64,000 nt of DNA from Acidimicrobiaceae bacterium (lineage in GTDB: Bacteria > Actinomycetota > Acidimicrobiia > Acidimicrobiales > Poriferisodalaceae): assembly GCA_905182565.1 (NCBI GenBank), contig CAJJCB010000020.1:62001-126000 (forward strand), written 5' to 3'. Under the pieces are notes generated by a model, which worked only from the letters and a program-made list of their open reading frames with translations, ran no database searches and was not told the origin of the DNA. Positions 46,185 through 54,344 of this stretch are shown here, piece after piece (position 1 is the first letter of the stretch; every line of letters starts with the position of its first letter). The translations under genes were made by a program, and so were the position numbers.

Positions 46185-47815
46185 TCGATACCAAAAAAGT
46201 AAGGGTAGTGATCTTGCTCTCCGTGATGAACCTCGGTTTCCACGTTTGGATAATGCTCAGCGAGCCAAACTTCAATCGTTCTCGTTTCAGCATCTCCTGC
46301 TTCTAGCCCTTCAATTATTGAAACAATCTCATGATTTTCAGTAATTAGCTCACTCAGTAAAGCGATTGACGCCGAAGTCAAATCTTTATTGATAGAACGC
46401 ACTCCTTCTCTGTCGAGACCAATCCAATCATCTGTCTCGACTTCTCCTACCGAGGTGGATGTGCTCCTAACTGCTTTGGTCACTTCACCGACAACTAAAG
46501 TCGATGAGATGTCCGCCATCTGCTCGGCGTTCGCCTCAGCATCTGCCTCCGGATCATAAGCTAGCAAAGATGCAAATCCCTCTGGAACAGAGGTAGTCGC
46601 TACCACAATCACTTTTTTTTCGGTTTGCGAGTCAACGGTTCCAGCTACTGCCAAAATATTTGAATTATTCGGCAAAATAATTACCTGCTCAGCTGGAGCT
46701 CTTTCGACAGCATCTAACAGCTCTGCTGTGGACGGATTCATTGTTTGCCCACCGACAACCAGCACTTGGACTCCAAGGCTATGGAATATCCGTCCTATCC
46801 CAGGCGCTGGCGACACCGCTACGACCGCACAAGGAACTACCTGCGCTTTGGCGGAATCGGATGAAATTCCTTCTGCAGCAGCAGTTCTTACCCACTGCTC
46901 TTCTATAACCTCTTCGGCTAAGTCACTGACGCGAATTTGACGAGGCCTACCTATCTCGATCGCCGCTTCAATGGCAGGCCCAATGTCATTGGTGTGGATG
47001 TGGCAATTCCAAAGCCCGTCTCCTCCGACAACCACAATCGAATCTCCTAAGCCGGCCCAAACATTTTTAAATTCACTTATTGCGGAGTCCGGCGCATCTA
47101 GAAGGTACATAACTTCGTATCGAAGCTCTCCAGCCAGATCAGCGCTCGAAGCGGGCTTGAACACATTTGGGATCTCAGGTTGCAAAACAGCTTCAGGCAA
47201 AGCTCTGCCATCTGCAACTTGAAGCATTCCATGAAGAAGATGCAAGAATCCTGCACCTCCGGCGTCTACTACTCCAGCTGTTGCGAGAATCTCAAGTTGT
47301 TCCGGAGTTCTAGCTAATGCAATTTCAGCTGCCGACAGTGCTCCTTCTAGAACACTCACTAACCCACCCGATGAGCTAGCTGCTCCCCTAGCAGCCTCGC
47401 GAACTACTGTCAGTATCGTTCCCTCGACTGGTTTCATCACAGCGCTATCAGCCGCTTCGCTCGCCACCTTCAACGCCGTTGCTACCGAAGAGCCATCAAT
47501 AGTTTCAGCTTTTTCGAATGATTTCGCCAAACCTCGTAAAATTTGACTCAGAATAACACCGCTATTACCCCTAGCCCCCATTAACGAGCCGTGCGAAATA
47601 GCTCCGCAGACAGCGTTTTTATCTATCGGGTCGATACCTTCCAACTCTTCCGCAACAGATTTGACTGTCAGGAACATGTTTGTTCCAGTGTCGCCGTCGG
47701 GCACTGGAAACACATTTAAACGGTTAATCGCTTCGCAATGGTCATGCAGACCATCACGAAAAGACGCAATTATTTTCAAAAGATCAGAAACCGAAAAAAA
47801 CAGGGCTACAGCCAC
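46181..47815 (-). CDS. DAK2/DegV-domain protein, FakA-like
   Basis: Product of 544 residues. The N-terminal DhaL (DAK2) domain carries the nucleotide/metal motif NVFPVPDGDTGTNM (about 36-49) and SHGSLMGARGNSGVILSQI. The C-terminal part resembles the YloV/FakA fold (VVGGQTMNPSTAELLDAV, IILPNNSNI). In Firmicutes FakA is the fatty-acid kinase working with FakB. In Actinobacteria the role is unproven, and no fakB (DegV) gene lies here. The start is GTG. It faces the cold-shock-like gene across about 170 nt. Confidence 0.9.
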   Translation of the reverse strand: MAVALFFSVSDLLKIIASFRDGLHDHCEAINRLNVFPVPDGDTGTNMFLTVKSVAEELEGIDPIDKNAVCGAISHGSLMGARGNSGVILSQILRGLAKSFEKAETIDGSSVATALKVASEAADSAVMKPVEGTILTVVREAARGAASSSGGLVSVLEGALSAAEIALARTPEQLEILATAGVVDAGGAGFLHLLHGMLQVADGRALPEAVLQPEIPNVFKPASSADLAGELRYEVMYLLDAPDSAISEFKNVWAGLGDSIVVVGGDGLWNCHIHTNDIGPAIEAAIEIGRPRQIRVSDLAEEVIEEQWVRTAAAEGISSDSAKAQVVPCAVVAVSPAPGIGRIFHSLGVQVLVVGGQTMNPSTAELLDAVERAPAEQVIILPNNSNILAVAGTVDSQTEKKVIVVATTSVPEGFASLLAYDPEADAEANAEQMADISSTLVVGEVTKAVRSTSTSVGEVETDDWIGLDREGVRSINKDLTSASIALLSELITENHEIVSIIEGLEAGDAETRTIEVWLAEHYPNVETEVHHGEQDHYPYFFGIE

Positions 47816-47986
47816 GGTTGCTGATCCTATCGGGGACTTCTTGCACGAACTAGTAATGAACCCGGTTTAGAAACGCGTCAATGGGTAAACTGCTTGATAA
47901 GTTGAGCCCACTTCATTAACGGCCTTTCGTCGTGATTGAAGGTCCGTGTGCTAAACAACCACTTGGTGCCCAACCGGAGGCGCGAC

Positions 47987-48229
47987 GTGCAAGGCGTAAT
48001 AAAATCCTATGATCCAAAATCCGCTACGGGAGTAGTGGTGGACGATGTTGGTCGCTCAGAATATGAGCTTGCCACAGATGCTCTTGTCGACTCCGTGTTT
48101 CGCATGGTTAGACAAGGACAGAGAGTGGTCTTTGACCTCAACGACAATGGCTTAGCAACTCGACTCCGATTAGGTTCCGAGGTTGATCTCGGCACACCTA
48201 GCTGGATCTTGCCGAAAGAGGACCAATGA
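47987..48229 (+). CDS. Cold-shock-domain-like small protein
   Basis: Product of 80 residues. The pattern GVIKSYDPKSATGVVVDD followed by FRMVRQGQRVVFDLNDNGLATRL resembles a cold-shock (OB-fold) protein, but the usual RNA-binding KGFGFI aromatic cluster is not seen, so nucleic-acid binding is uncertain. The frame continues upstream to a TTG at 47936; GTG 47987 is chosen because GGAGG (47976-47980) sits six bases before it. pckG starts 57 nt downstream on the same strand. Confidence 0.7.
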   Translation: MQGVIKSYDPKSATGVVVDDVGRSEYELATDALVDSVFRMVRQGQRVVFDLNDNGLATRLRLGSEVDLGTPSWILPKEDQ

Positions 48230-48285
48230 TGATTACCTTGACGGGGCAATTTCCCCACCAATTCTGAAAGGCTATGGAGGTCAAC

Positions 48286-50076
48286 ATGCCTGGGACCACC
48301 ACAAACCAGAGACTCCTTGATTGGGTCGCTGAATGGGCGAATGTACTTACTCCGTCCTCTATCCATTGGTGCGATGGAACGCAAGAAGAATATGCGTCTC
48401 TTTCAAAGTTAATGGTTGATCAGGGAACCCTTATTCCGCTCAACGAAGAATCTCGACCGAATAGCTTCCTAGCACGGTCAGACCCGGGTGACGTTGCGAG
48501 AGTAGAGGACCGAACTTTTATTTGCAGCGAGAACGAAGAAGACGCTGGAACTAACAACAACTGGCGCGAGCCTGCCACCATGAAATTGGAGATGAATCAA
48601 CTTTTTGCTGGTTCAATGACTGGCAGAACAATGTATGTAGTCCCATTCTCAATGGGACCGCTTGGTTCTCCAATCGCCCATATCGGCGTTCAGCTAACCG
48701 ACTCACCGTATGTCGCTGCTTCGATGCGCATCATGACGCGAATGGGACAGCAAGCTTTAGATGTCCTTGGCAACAGCGACTGGGTGCCTTGTGTTCATTC
48801 TTTAGGCGCTCCCCTGGCGGATGGCCAAAAGGATGTGCCTTGGCCATGTGACGCCGATAATAAATTCATTGTTCATTTCCCTGAGACAAGAGAAATTTGG
48901 TCTTACGGGTCTGGGTACGGTGGAAATGCGCTGCTAGGCAAAAAATGTTTCGCTCTGAGGATCGCCTCAACTATGGCCCGAGATGAAGGGTGGCTTGCTG
49001 AACACATGCTCATTGTCGGTGTCACTCCTCCTAATGGTGAAACCAAATATGTTGCCGCTGCATTTCCATCTGCCTGCGGCAAGACAAATATGGCAATGAT
49101 GATTCCATCTCTTCCTGGCTGGAAAATAGAAACCGTCGGGGATGACATTGCGTGGATGAAATTCGGCGAAGACGGTCGCCTATACGCAATCAACCCAGAA
49201 GCGGGATTTTTCGGAGTAGCGCCCGGAACAGGAGAGGACACAAATGCAAATGCGCTCGCAACTCTCTCCGGCAACTGTGTCTTCACTAACGTCGCACAAA
49301 CCGAAGACAACGATATTTGGTGGGAAGGACTAACCGATGAGGCTCCAGCTCGTCTAACTGACTGGCGGGGAGACACCTGGACTCCGGAATCAGAGTCCCC
49401 AGCAGCTCATCCCAATGCCAGATTCACTGCACCTGCTAGCCAGTGTCCTTCATTGGATAGCGCTTGGGAAGATCCTAATGGCGTGCCGATATCTGCAATT
49501 CTCTTTGGTGGTCGCAGAGCTACTACCGTGCCTTTGGTTTCAGAGGCACGCGACTGGGAACATGGCGTATTCCTAGGCTCCGTTATGTCGTCTGAAAAGA
49601 CTGCAGCAGCAGCTGGAGCCATTGGGCAAGTACGCCGAGATCCTTTCGCTATGTTGCCTTTCTGTGGCTACAACTTCGGCGACTATTTCCAACACTGGTT
49701 GGATCTAGGTATGAAAGAGGATGCCAAACTTCCTAAACTTTTCTACGTGAATTGGTTCAGAAAAGACAGTAATGGAAAGTTTATTTGGCCAGGCTTTGGA
49801 GAGAACACCAGAGTTCTTAAGTGGGTTCTAGAACGAATTAGCGGCTCCGGTAAAGCAGTCGAGACACCTATTGGAATGGTTCCCACTCCTGATGCAATCG
49901 ATATTAGCGGCCTAGATCTAAGCCAAGAGGATTTGCAGACTCTCCTTTCAGTTGATACTGAAGAATGGCGCACTGAGCTAGCTTTAATTGAAGAGCATTA
50001 CGCTTCGATCGGGGAACGCCTGCCTATTGAGCTGACTAATCAACTCAATGAGCTCACTTTGCGTCTTAACGCTTAG
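48286..50076 (+). CDS. pckG: Phosphoenolpyruvate carboxykinase (GTP)
   Basis: Converts oxaloacetate and GTP to PEP for gluconeogenesis or anaplerosis. The P-loop with catalytic cysteine is FPSACGKTN (residue about 260). Other motifs are [25 protein letters not shown] and [15 protein letters not shown] 48286 is preferred over ATG 48274 because GGAGG (48276-48280) lies five bases before it, giving 596 residues. The GTP-dependent form is typical of Actinobacteria. Convergent with the membrane gene at 50094. Confidence 0.97.
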   Translation: MPGTTTNQRLLDWVAEWANVLTPSSIHWCDGTQEEYASLSKLMVDQGTLIPLNEESRPNSFLARSDPGDVARVEDRTFICSENEEDAGTNNNWREPATMKLEMNQLFAGSMTGRTMYVVPFSMGPLGSPIAHIGVQLTDSPYVAASMRIMTRMGQQALDVLGNSDWVPCVHSLGAPLADGQKDVPWPCDADNKFIVHFPETREIWSYGSGYGGNALLGKKCFALRIASTMARDEGWLAEHMLIVGVTPPNGETKYVAAAFPSACGKTNMAMMIPSLPGWKIETVGDDIAWMKFGEDGRLYAINPEAGFFGVAPGTGEDTNANALATLSGNCVFTNVAQTEDNDIWWEGLTDEAPARLTDWRGDTWTPESESPAAHPNARFTAPASQCPSLDSAWEDPNGVPISAILFGGRRATTVPLVSEARDWEHGVFLGSVMSSEKTAAAAGAIGQVRRDPFAMLPFCGYNFGDYFQHWLDLGMKEDAKLPKLFYVNWFRKDSNGKFIWPGFGENTRVLKWVLERISGSGKAVETPIGMVPTPDAIDISGLDLSQEDLQTLLSVDTEEWRTELALIEEHYASIGERLPIELTNQLNELTLRLNA

Positions 50077-50093
50077 CCATTTCGCCTAAAAGG

Positions 50094-50453
50094 CTATGTT
50101 GTGATGAAAGCTGCACGAATCCCTAGGCCCATGATGAAGAGGCCTCCAAAACCGTATAGTAAATTAGCTTGCTGTCTCATTTGAGAACGATAACTATAAA
50201 TTATTCCTACTGACATAGCGGCTAAGACACCATAAAGTACATGGAAAGACGGCGCCTCCACTCCAGAGGTCCGCATCTGTACCGCTCCCAGGACTATTTG
50301 GACAAAAACCCAGAACTGGGCCAAGACAGTGAACCGCCAAAGTGCTCGGTTGTCATAACGACTGTTTCTGTGAGCTAATAATGCCCATATGCCGGCCAAC
50401 CCATTACTAACTATTAGCATCCAAGCACCTAAAATATGTGACTGTTCAAGCAC
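50094..50453 (-). CDS. Four-helix membrane protein of unknown function
   Basis: Product of 119 residues with about four transmembrane helices. Histidines lie near helix ends (H6, H28, and H71 in FHVLYG), and the QIVLGAVQM...HVLYG spacing recalls small heme-handling helices of the CtaA/COX15 type, but this is weak. It is followed upstream on the same strand by the DUF4145-like gene two bases away, so the two are likely cotranscribed. Confidence 0.75.
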   Translation of the reverse strand: MLEQSHILGAWMLIVSNGLAGIWALLAHRNSRYDNRALWRFTVLAQFWVFVQIVLGAVQMRTSGVEAPSFHVLYGVLAAMSVGIIYSYRSQMRQQANLLYGFGGLFIMGLGIRAAFITT

Positions 50454-50455
50454 GA

Positions 50456-50800
50456 TTAGGGCATCTGGTTTACAAATAGATTCACGAACATGACCATGTT
50501 TTGTGCATCTTTGTGCCCATTAATAAGGTTTAGTTGGCCCGGTTGGCGAGACTCTTCCTCGGCAAGTCCAATAGCGTCCAAAGCTCTCAATAGCCCAACT
50601 GGCGCACCACGATCTACCAACGTGTTGATATCTTTATGCAAATCACGGCCACGCAAGCCGCGTTCTTGTATCAACATCTGCAAAAGCATACGCAATAAAG
50701 CACATGATGAAGCTGGCGAGGCTTCGACAATCATCATAGCTTCTTCATACAGCGGAATCAGTTTGGGTGGCAAACCCTCGGGTATTGGTTCTATATCCAT
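50456..50800 (-). CDS. DUF4145-like helical protein
   Basis: Product of 114 residues, all helical. The pattern LYEEAMMIVEASPASSCALLRMLLQMLIQERG followed by DINTLVDRGAPVGLLRALDAIG resembles the DUF4145 domain (a C-terminal domain in some restriction and abortive-infection proteins), here standing alone. I see no catalytic residues. It lies between the CoA-transferase gene and the small membrane gene. Function unknown. Confidence 0.75.
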   Translation of the reverse strand: MDIEPIPEGLPPKLIPLYEEAMMIVEASPASSCALLRMLLQMLIQERGLRGRDLHKDINTLVDRGAPVGLLRALDAIGLAEEESRQPGQLNLINGHKDAQNMVMFVNLFVNQMP

Positions 50801-50808
50801 AGTCGAAC

Positions 50809-51954
50809 TTAAGCCACTGCTCCATCTTCACGAAGATTTTGGATACCTGAAGCATCGAATCCGAGACTTTTTAATATCAAGTTAGTGTCTTTGCCAGCAT
50901 GAGCAGGAGGGCCCTGGATGGAAGGGGTTGTTCTGCTGAATCGCGGCGAAGGGTTCGGTTGCGTCACTCCCTCAATTTCAGTAAAGACATCCCGTTGAAC
51001 ATTATGTGGATGTTTCGGGGCTTCTTCTAGGGTGAGCACAGGAGCAAAACACACATCAGTTCCTTCCATAATTGTGCACCACTCATCACGACTCTTTGAT
51101 TTGAACACCTCAGTTATTCGTTCTTTAAGGTTCGGCCATGCCTCGCGCTCCATTTGTCTTTGAAACTCTTCATCCTCTGTTAGCCCGGTGAGACGCATTA
51201 GTTCAGAATAAAATTGCGGCTCAATAGAGCCAATCGAAATATATAAGCCATCTGAGCATTCATACACATCGTAAAAGTGACTGCCGGTATCAAGCAGATT
51301 AGTTCCTCGTTCGTCGTTCCAAACCCCCATAGCGCGCATTGAGTGGAACATCGCCATCAAGGTTGCTGCGCCATCGACCATCGCCGCATCAACGACCTGG
51401 CCACTTCCGGACTTGCGAGACTCGATGATTCCACAGACCATGCCAAAGGCTAAAAGCATTCCACCACCGCCGAAATCTCCGACCAAGTTAAGGGGCGGCA
51501 CAGGAGCTTCTCCTTTTCGACCAATCGGCTCCAGAGCACCAGCCAACGCAATGTAATTTATGTCGTGGCCCGCAGCCATCGAATAAGGACCTTCCTGCCC
51601 CCAACCAGTCATGCGGCCATACACCAACTTAGGGTTACGTTCTAAACATTCTTCTGGTCCTAGGCCAAGACGTTCCATAACGCCCGGCCGGAAGCCTTCA
51701 ATCAGTCCGTCGGCGGTTTCAATGATCTTCATCACAACTTCCACTCCGCCAGGATTCTTCAGGTCGATGCCGATAGAAGATCGACCACGAGCCAGCACGT
51801 CTATCGGTGCACTCGCCGGGTTTTGCTCAGCAACATTTCCAGCACGGTCAATTCGTATTACTTCGGCTCCCATATCCGAGAGCATCATTCCACAGAATGG
51901 TCCAGGGCCTATTCCCTGTAGCTCCACGATCTTAACTCCTTCTAACGGCCCCAT
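50809..51954 (-). CDS. CoA-transferase family III, alpha-methylacyl-CoA racemase-like
   Basis: Product of 381 residues. The motifs GHDINYIALAG (H130, D131) and LNLVGDFGGGGM (D160) match the catalytic His/Asp pair of mycobacterial alpha-methylacyl-CoA racemase, and SIGSIEPQFY supplies the conserved Glu. The enzyme epimerises 2-methylacyl-CoA esters so that branched or steroid side chains can enter beta-oxidation. A CoA transferase role is the alternative. It is the upstream member of the run 50094-51954. Confidence 0.92.
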   Translation of the reverse strand: MGPLEGVKIVELQGIGPGPFCGMMLSDMGAEVIRIDRAGNVAEQNPASAPIDVLARGRSSIGIDLKNPGGVEVVMKIIETADGLIEGFRPGVMERLGLGPEECLERNPKLVYGRMTGWGQEGPYSMAAGHDINYIALAGALEPIGRKGEAPVPPLNLVGDFGGGGMLLAFGMVCGIIESRKSGSGQVVDAAMVDGAATLMAMFHSMRAMGVWNDERGTNLLDTGSHFYDVYECSDGLYISIGSIEPQFYSELMRLTGLTEDEEFQRQMEREAWPNLKERITEVFKSKSRDEWCTIMEGTDVCFAPVLTLEEAPKHPHNVQRDVFTEIEGVTQPNPSPRFSRTTPSIQGPPAHAGKDTNLILKSLGFDASGIQNLREDGAVA

Positions 51955-52039
51955 ATTATCTCCTCAATCTGATTTAGCTAACTTACATAATCCTTGGCAC
52001 AAGCAACCTGTTTATAAGTTTTGATCTGTATTTAAGAAA

Positions 52040-52657
52040 CTAATACAAACTCTTTCTTAGACGCGTTTCCGATTCTTTGTCATAAATTTCATGGTCAAAT
52101 GACGTTTCCTCAATTGTTTTAAAGATTTCTCCACTTGAAGGCAAACTTTTGCGGTCGGCTATTTCAGTTTCCCAAAGCTCTGCTCTGTAGATAGCTTTCG
52201 AACACTGAAAGTAGACAGACTCTACAGATACTTCAACGACAACGACTGGAAGCTTTTCGTTGACCTCAAAATGTTTTAGCAACATCGGATTATTCGTCAC
52301 TTTAGCTCTGCCATTAACTCGCATGGTTTCGGTAACTCCCGGTATTAAGAACAAAAGAGCCACTCTTCCATCCTCAACAATGTTACTGAGGCTATCTAGG
52401 CGATTATTTCCTGGTCGGTCAGCGAAACGAAGCGTTTTATCGCCAACAACCTCTACGACACTATTTTTTTCTCCACGCGGAGAACAATCTAAACCACCCT
52501 CACCAACGGTAGCTATAGCCATAAACGGCGATGCCTCTATGAGCTGTTTGTACTCAGCTGAAATATAATCCAGCTCCTTAGTAAGAGCTCTGGCGCTCAC
52601 ATTCCCATAAAGTGCTGTCAACTCACCGATATCGGAAATTTCATATTCGTTCTTCAT
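52040..52657 (-). CDS. Pyridoxamine 5'-phosphate oxidase-like flavoprotein
   Basis: Product of 205 residues with the split-barrel flavin-binding pattern FMAIATVGEGGLDCSPRG, then LRFADRPGNNRLDSLSNI and VALLFLIPGVTETMRVNG. This matches the PPOX-class subfamily of small FMN or F420 enzymes found in Actinobacteria. Substrate unknown. Its start overlaps the alpha/beta hydrolase stop by 4 nt, so the pair is translationally coupled. Confidence 0.88.
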   Translation of the reverse strand: MKNEYEISDIGELTALYGNVSARALTKELDYISAEYKQLIEASPFMAIATVGEGGLDCSPRGEKNSVVEVVGDKTLRFADRPGNNRLDSLSNIVEDGRVALLFLIPGVTETMRVNGRAKVTNNPMLLKHFEVNEKLPVVVVEVSVESVYFQCSKAIYRAELWETEIADRKSLPSSGEIFKTIEETSFDHEIYDKESETRLRKSLY

Positions 52658-53562
52658 GTATTCCCCTCAACTAAATCTAGAAAATTCTTCAGGTAAGCAT
52701 CCCACAGCTGTATCGGTAGATCATGTCCCATTTGTTCATACAAAACGAAGGTGGATTGAGGAATTGCTTCCACTGTCGCTTCTCCTCCATCCCAGTTTAT
52801 TAATGGATCTTTACCCCCATGGATAACGAAAGTCGGTGCAATGATGGCTTTGAGCATTTCTGTACGATCACCTGATGACGCAATCGCAGCCATCTGGAAG
52901 GCCATTCCGTCAGGGTAGTAGCAACGATCATATTCCTCCTCGATCATCATTCTTGCAGATATCGAATCGAATGAATCACCGGAGTAAAGCTGGCTTGCAT
53001 TAACCAATTCATTTGTGATTTCTTTGCGAGTTTCTCCTACTACATTTCTAGACAACGCCTCCAACGCAACACTTGTTGGTCGTCCAACAAATGGATTACC
53101 GGTAGTAGACATTACCGATGTCAATGTTTCAGTTCTATCCGGGTAAATCGCAGCAAATGTTTGAGCGATCATTCCACCCATAGATGCGCCCCAGATGTGG
53201 GCTCTCTCCGTAACCGTTTCGTCTAGAACAAACAAACAGTCACTCGCCATGTCGGTCAACTCGTATGCGCTCTTAACAGCGGACTCATCTCCGCAAAGCA
53301 AACTCTCCATGGCTAACGCGAAAGCCGGAGGATTTCCTCGGGTTTTTGAAGACAAACCAACGTCTCGGTTATCCATCCTTATGCAACGAAATCCCGCTTG
53401 CGCGAACTTTCGCAGCCAATCAACTCGAAAGTTAATCATTTGGCTTCCAAGACCGTTAATAAAAAGAACTGTTCCCTTCGGTTCAAAACCTCGATGATCA
53501 AAAACTTCGTAGTAAATTTCGGTCTCACCGTTTTGAGCGAAACCCTGTTCGGTGACCTTCAC
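52654..53562 (-). CDS. Alpha/beta-hydrolase
   Basis: Product of 302 residues. The oxyanion loop is NGLGSQMIN and the nucleophile elbow is GASMGG. The acid is probably the Asp of HGGKDPLI and the His that of EQMGHDLP. The substrate is unknown; esters or lactones are plausible. The start is GTG, immediately after the stop of the metal-receptor gene. No signal peptide. Confidence 0.92.
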   Translation of the reverse strand: MKVTEQGFAQNGETEIYYEVFDHRGFEPKGTVLFINGLGSQMINFRVDWLRKFAQAGFRCIRMDNRDVGLSSKTRGNPPAFALAMESLLCGDESAVKSAYELTDMASDCLFVLDETVTERAHIWGASMGGMIAQTFAAIYPDRTETLTSVMSTTGNPFVGRPTSVALEALSRNVVGETRKEITNELVNASQLYSGDSFDSISARMMIEEEYDRCYYPDGMAFQMAAIASSGDRTEMLKAIIAPTFVIHGGKDPLINWDGGEATVEAIPQSTFVLYEQMGHDLPIQLWDAYLKNFLDLVEGNT

Positions 53563-54279
53563 TTACTCACCACAAACAATTTCATCGATCTGCATTCTTA
53601 AACGTTCGAGAGCATCTGCCGTTCGACTTCCCCACCAAAAAAGATCTTGACCATCGATCAAATAAGCTGGAGCGAAATCAGAAAGCATATCTAGGTGCCT
53701 AGCTCCAAAGGGATAGGGCTCCGTCGGAGCAAGCACAAAATCGAGGGAGGCTGAACGAATCTCTAGATCTTCCACAACAGGGTAAGAGACTCCTCGATCC
53801 GAGAACTCAACTTCTACCCCCAGGTAGCGAAGCACCGATGCTCCATAAGTCAATTGACCAATAGTCATCCACGGACGTTTCCAAATAGGCACAAATGCTC
53901 GGTAGCGGTTTGAAGCCGCAGAATCCGGTAGCGCTTCTGGAGTCTCGAATGACCAGTCAATTTGCAGCCTTAGAGCTAGCCTCCCTATCTCCGAACTAAC
54001 GTCTGACAAAGATGCAACATGTACGGCTTCTACTTCGACACCAGCTTCAACTAAATTCAAATAATCCTCTTGTCGATTTTCCTCTCGATCCATGATGACT
54101 AAGTCTGGCTTCAACTTCACGATGGCGTCGATGTCTGGGTCTTTGGTTCCTCCTATGTGCATAAAAGTAGGCTGCTCACAGAAACGAGTGCATGCAATCG
54201 GGTCTACACCCCAAGCTACAAGCGTTTCAGTAACGCTTGGGACAAGGCTCACTAGCCTTGGATTGCCATTCGCCGACAT
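53563..54279 (-). CDS. Helical-backbone metal-receptor protein (BtuF-like), cytoplasmic
   Basis: Product of 238 residues from ATG 54279. It begins with RLVSLVPSVTETLVAWG, the hallmark of BtuF/periplasmic cobalamin or Fe-siderophore binding proteins, then LKPDLVIMDREEN and YLVI-type strands. No signal peptide or lipobox is present, and no ABC transporter is nearby, so it is likely intracellular. The frame continues to 54414, but that would overlap the divergent uvrD2 start. The ligand is unknown. Confidence 0.85.
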   Translation of the reverse strand: MSANGNPRLVSLVPSVTETLVAWGVDPIACTRFCEQPTFMHIGGTKDPDIDAIVKLKPDLVIMDREENRQEDYLNLVEAGVEVEAVHVASLSDVSSEIGRLALRLQIDWSFETPEALPDSAASNRYRAFVPIWKRPWMTIGQLTYGASVLRYLGVEVEFSDRGVSYPVVEDLEIRSASLDFVLAPTEPYPFGARHLDMLSDFAPAYLIDGQDLFWWGSRTADALERLRMQIDEIVCGE

Positions 54280-54344
54280 AGGTAGATGGTAACCAAACGC
54301 ACACCACAATCCGATATCTTCTGGGAACAGATAACGTCCATTAT

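Noticed and set aside
50077-50093. TAGCC/GGCTA inverted repeat between convergent genes, possible bidirectional terminator
   Set aside because: Only five pairs and no U-run on either strand.
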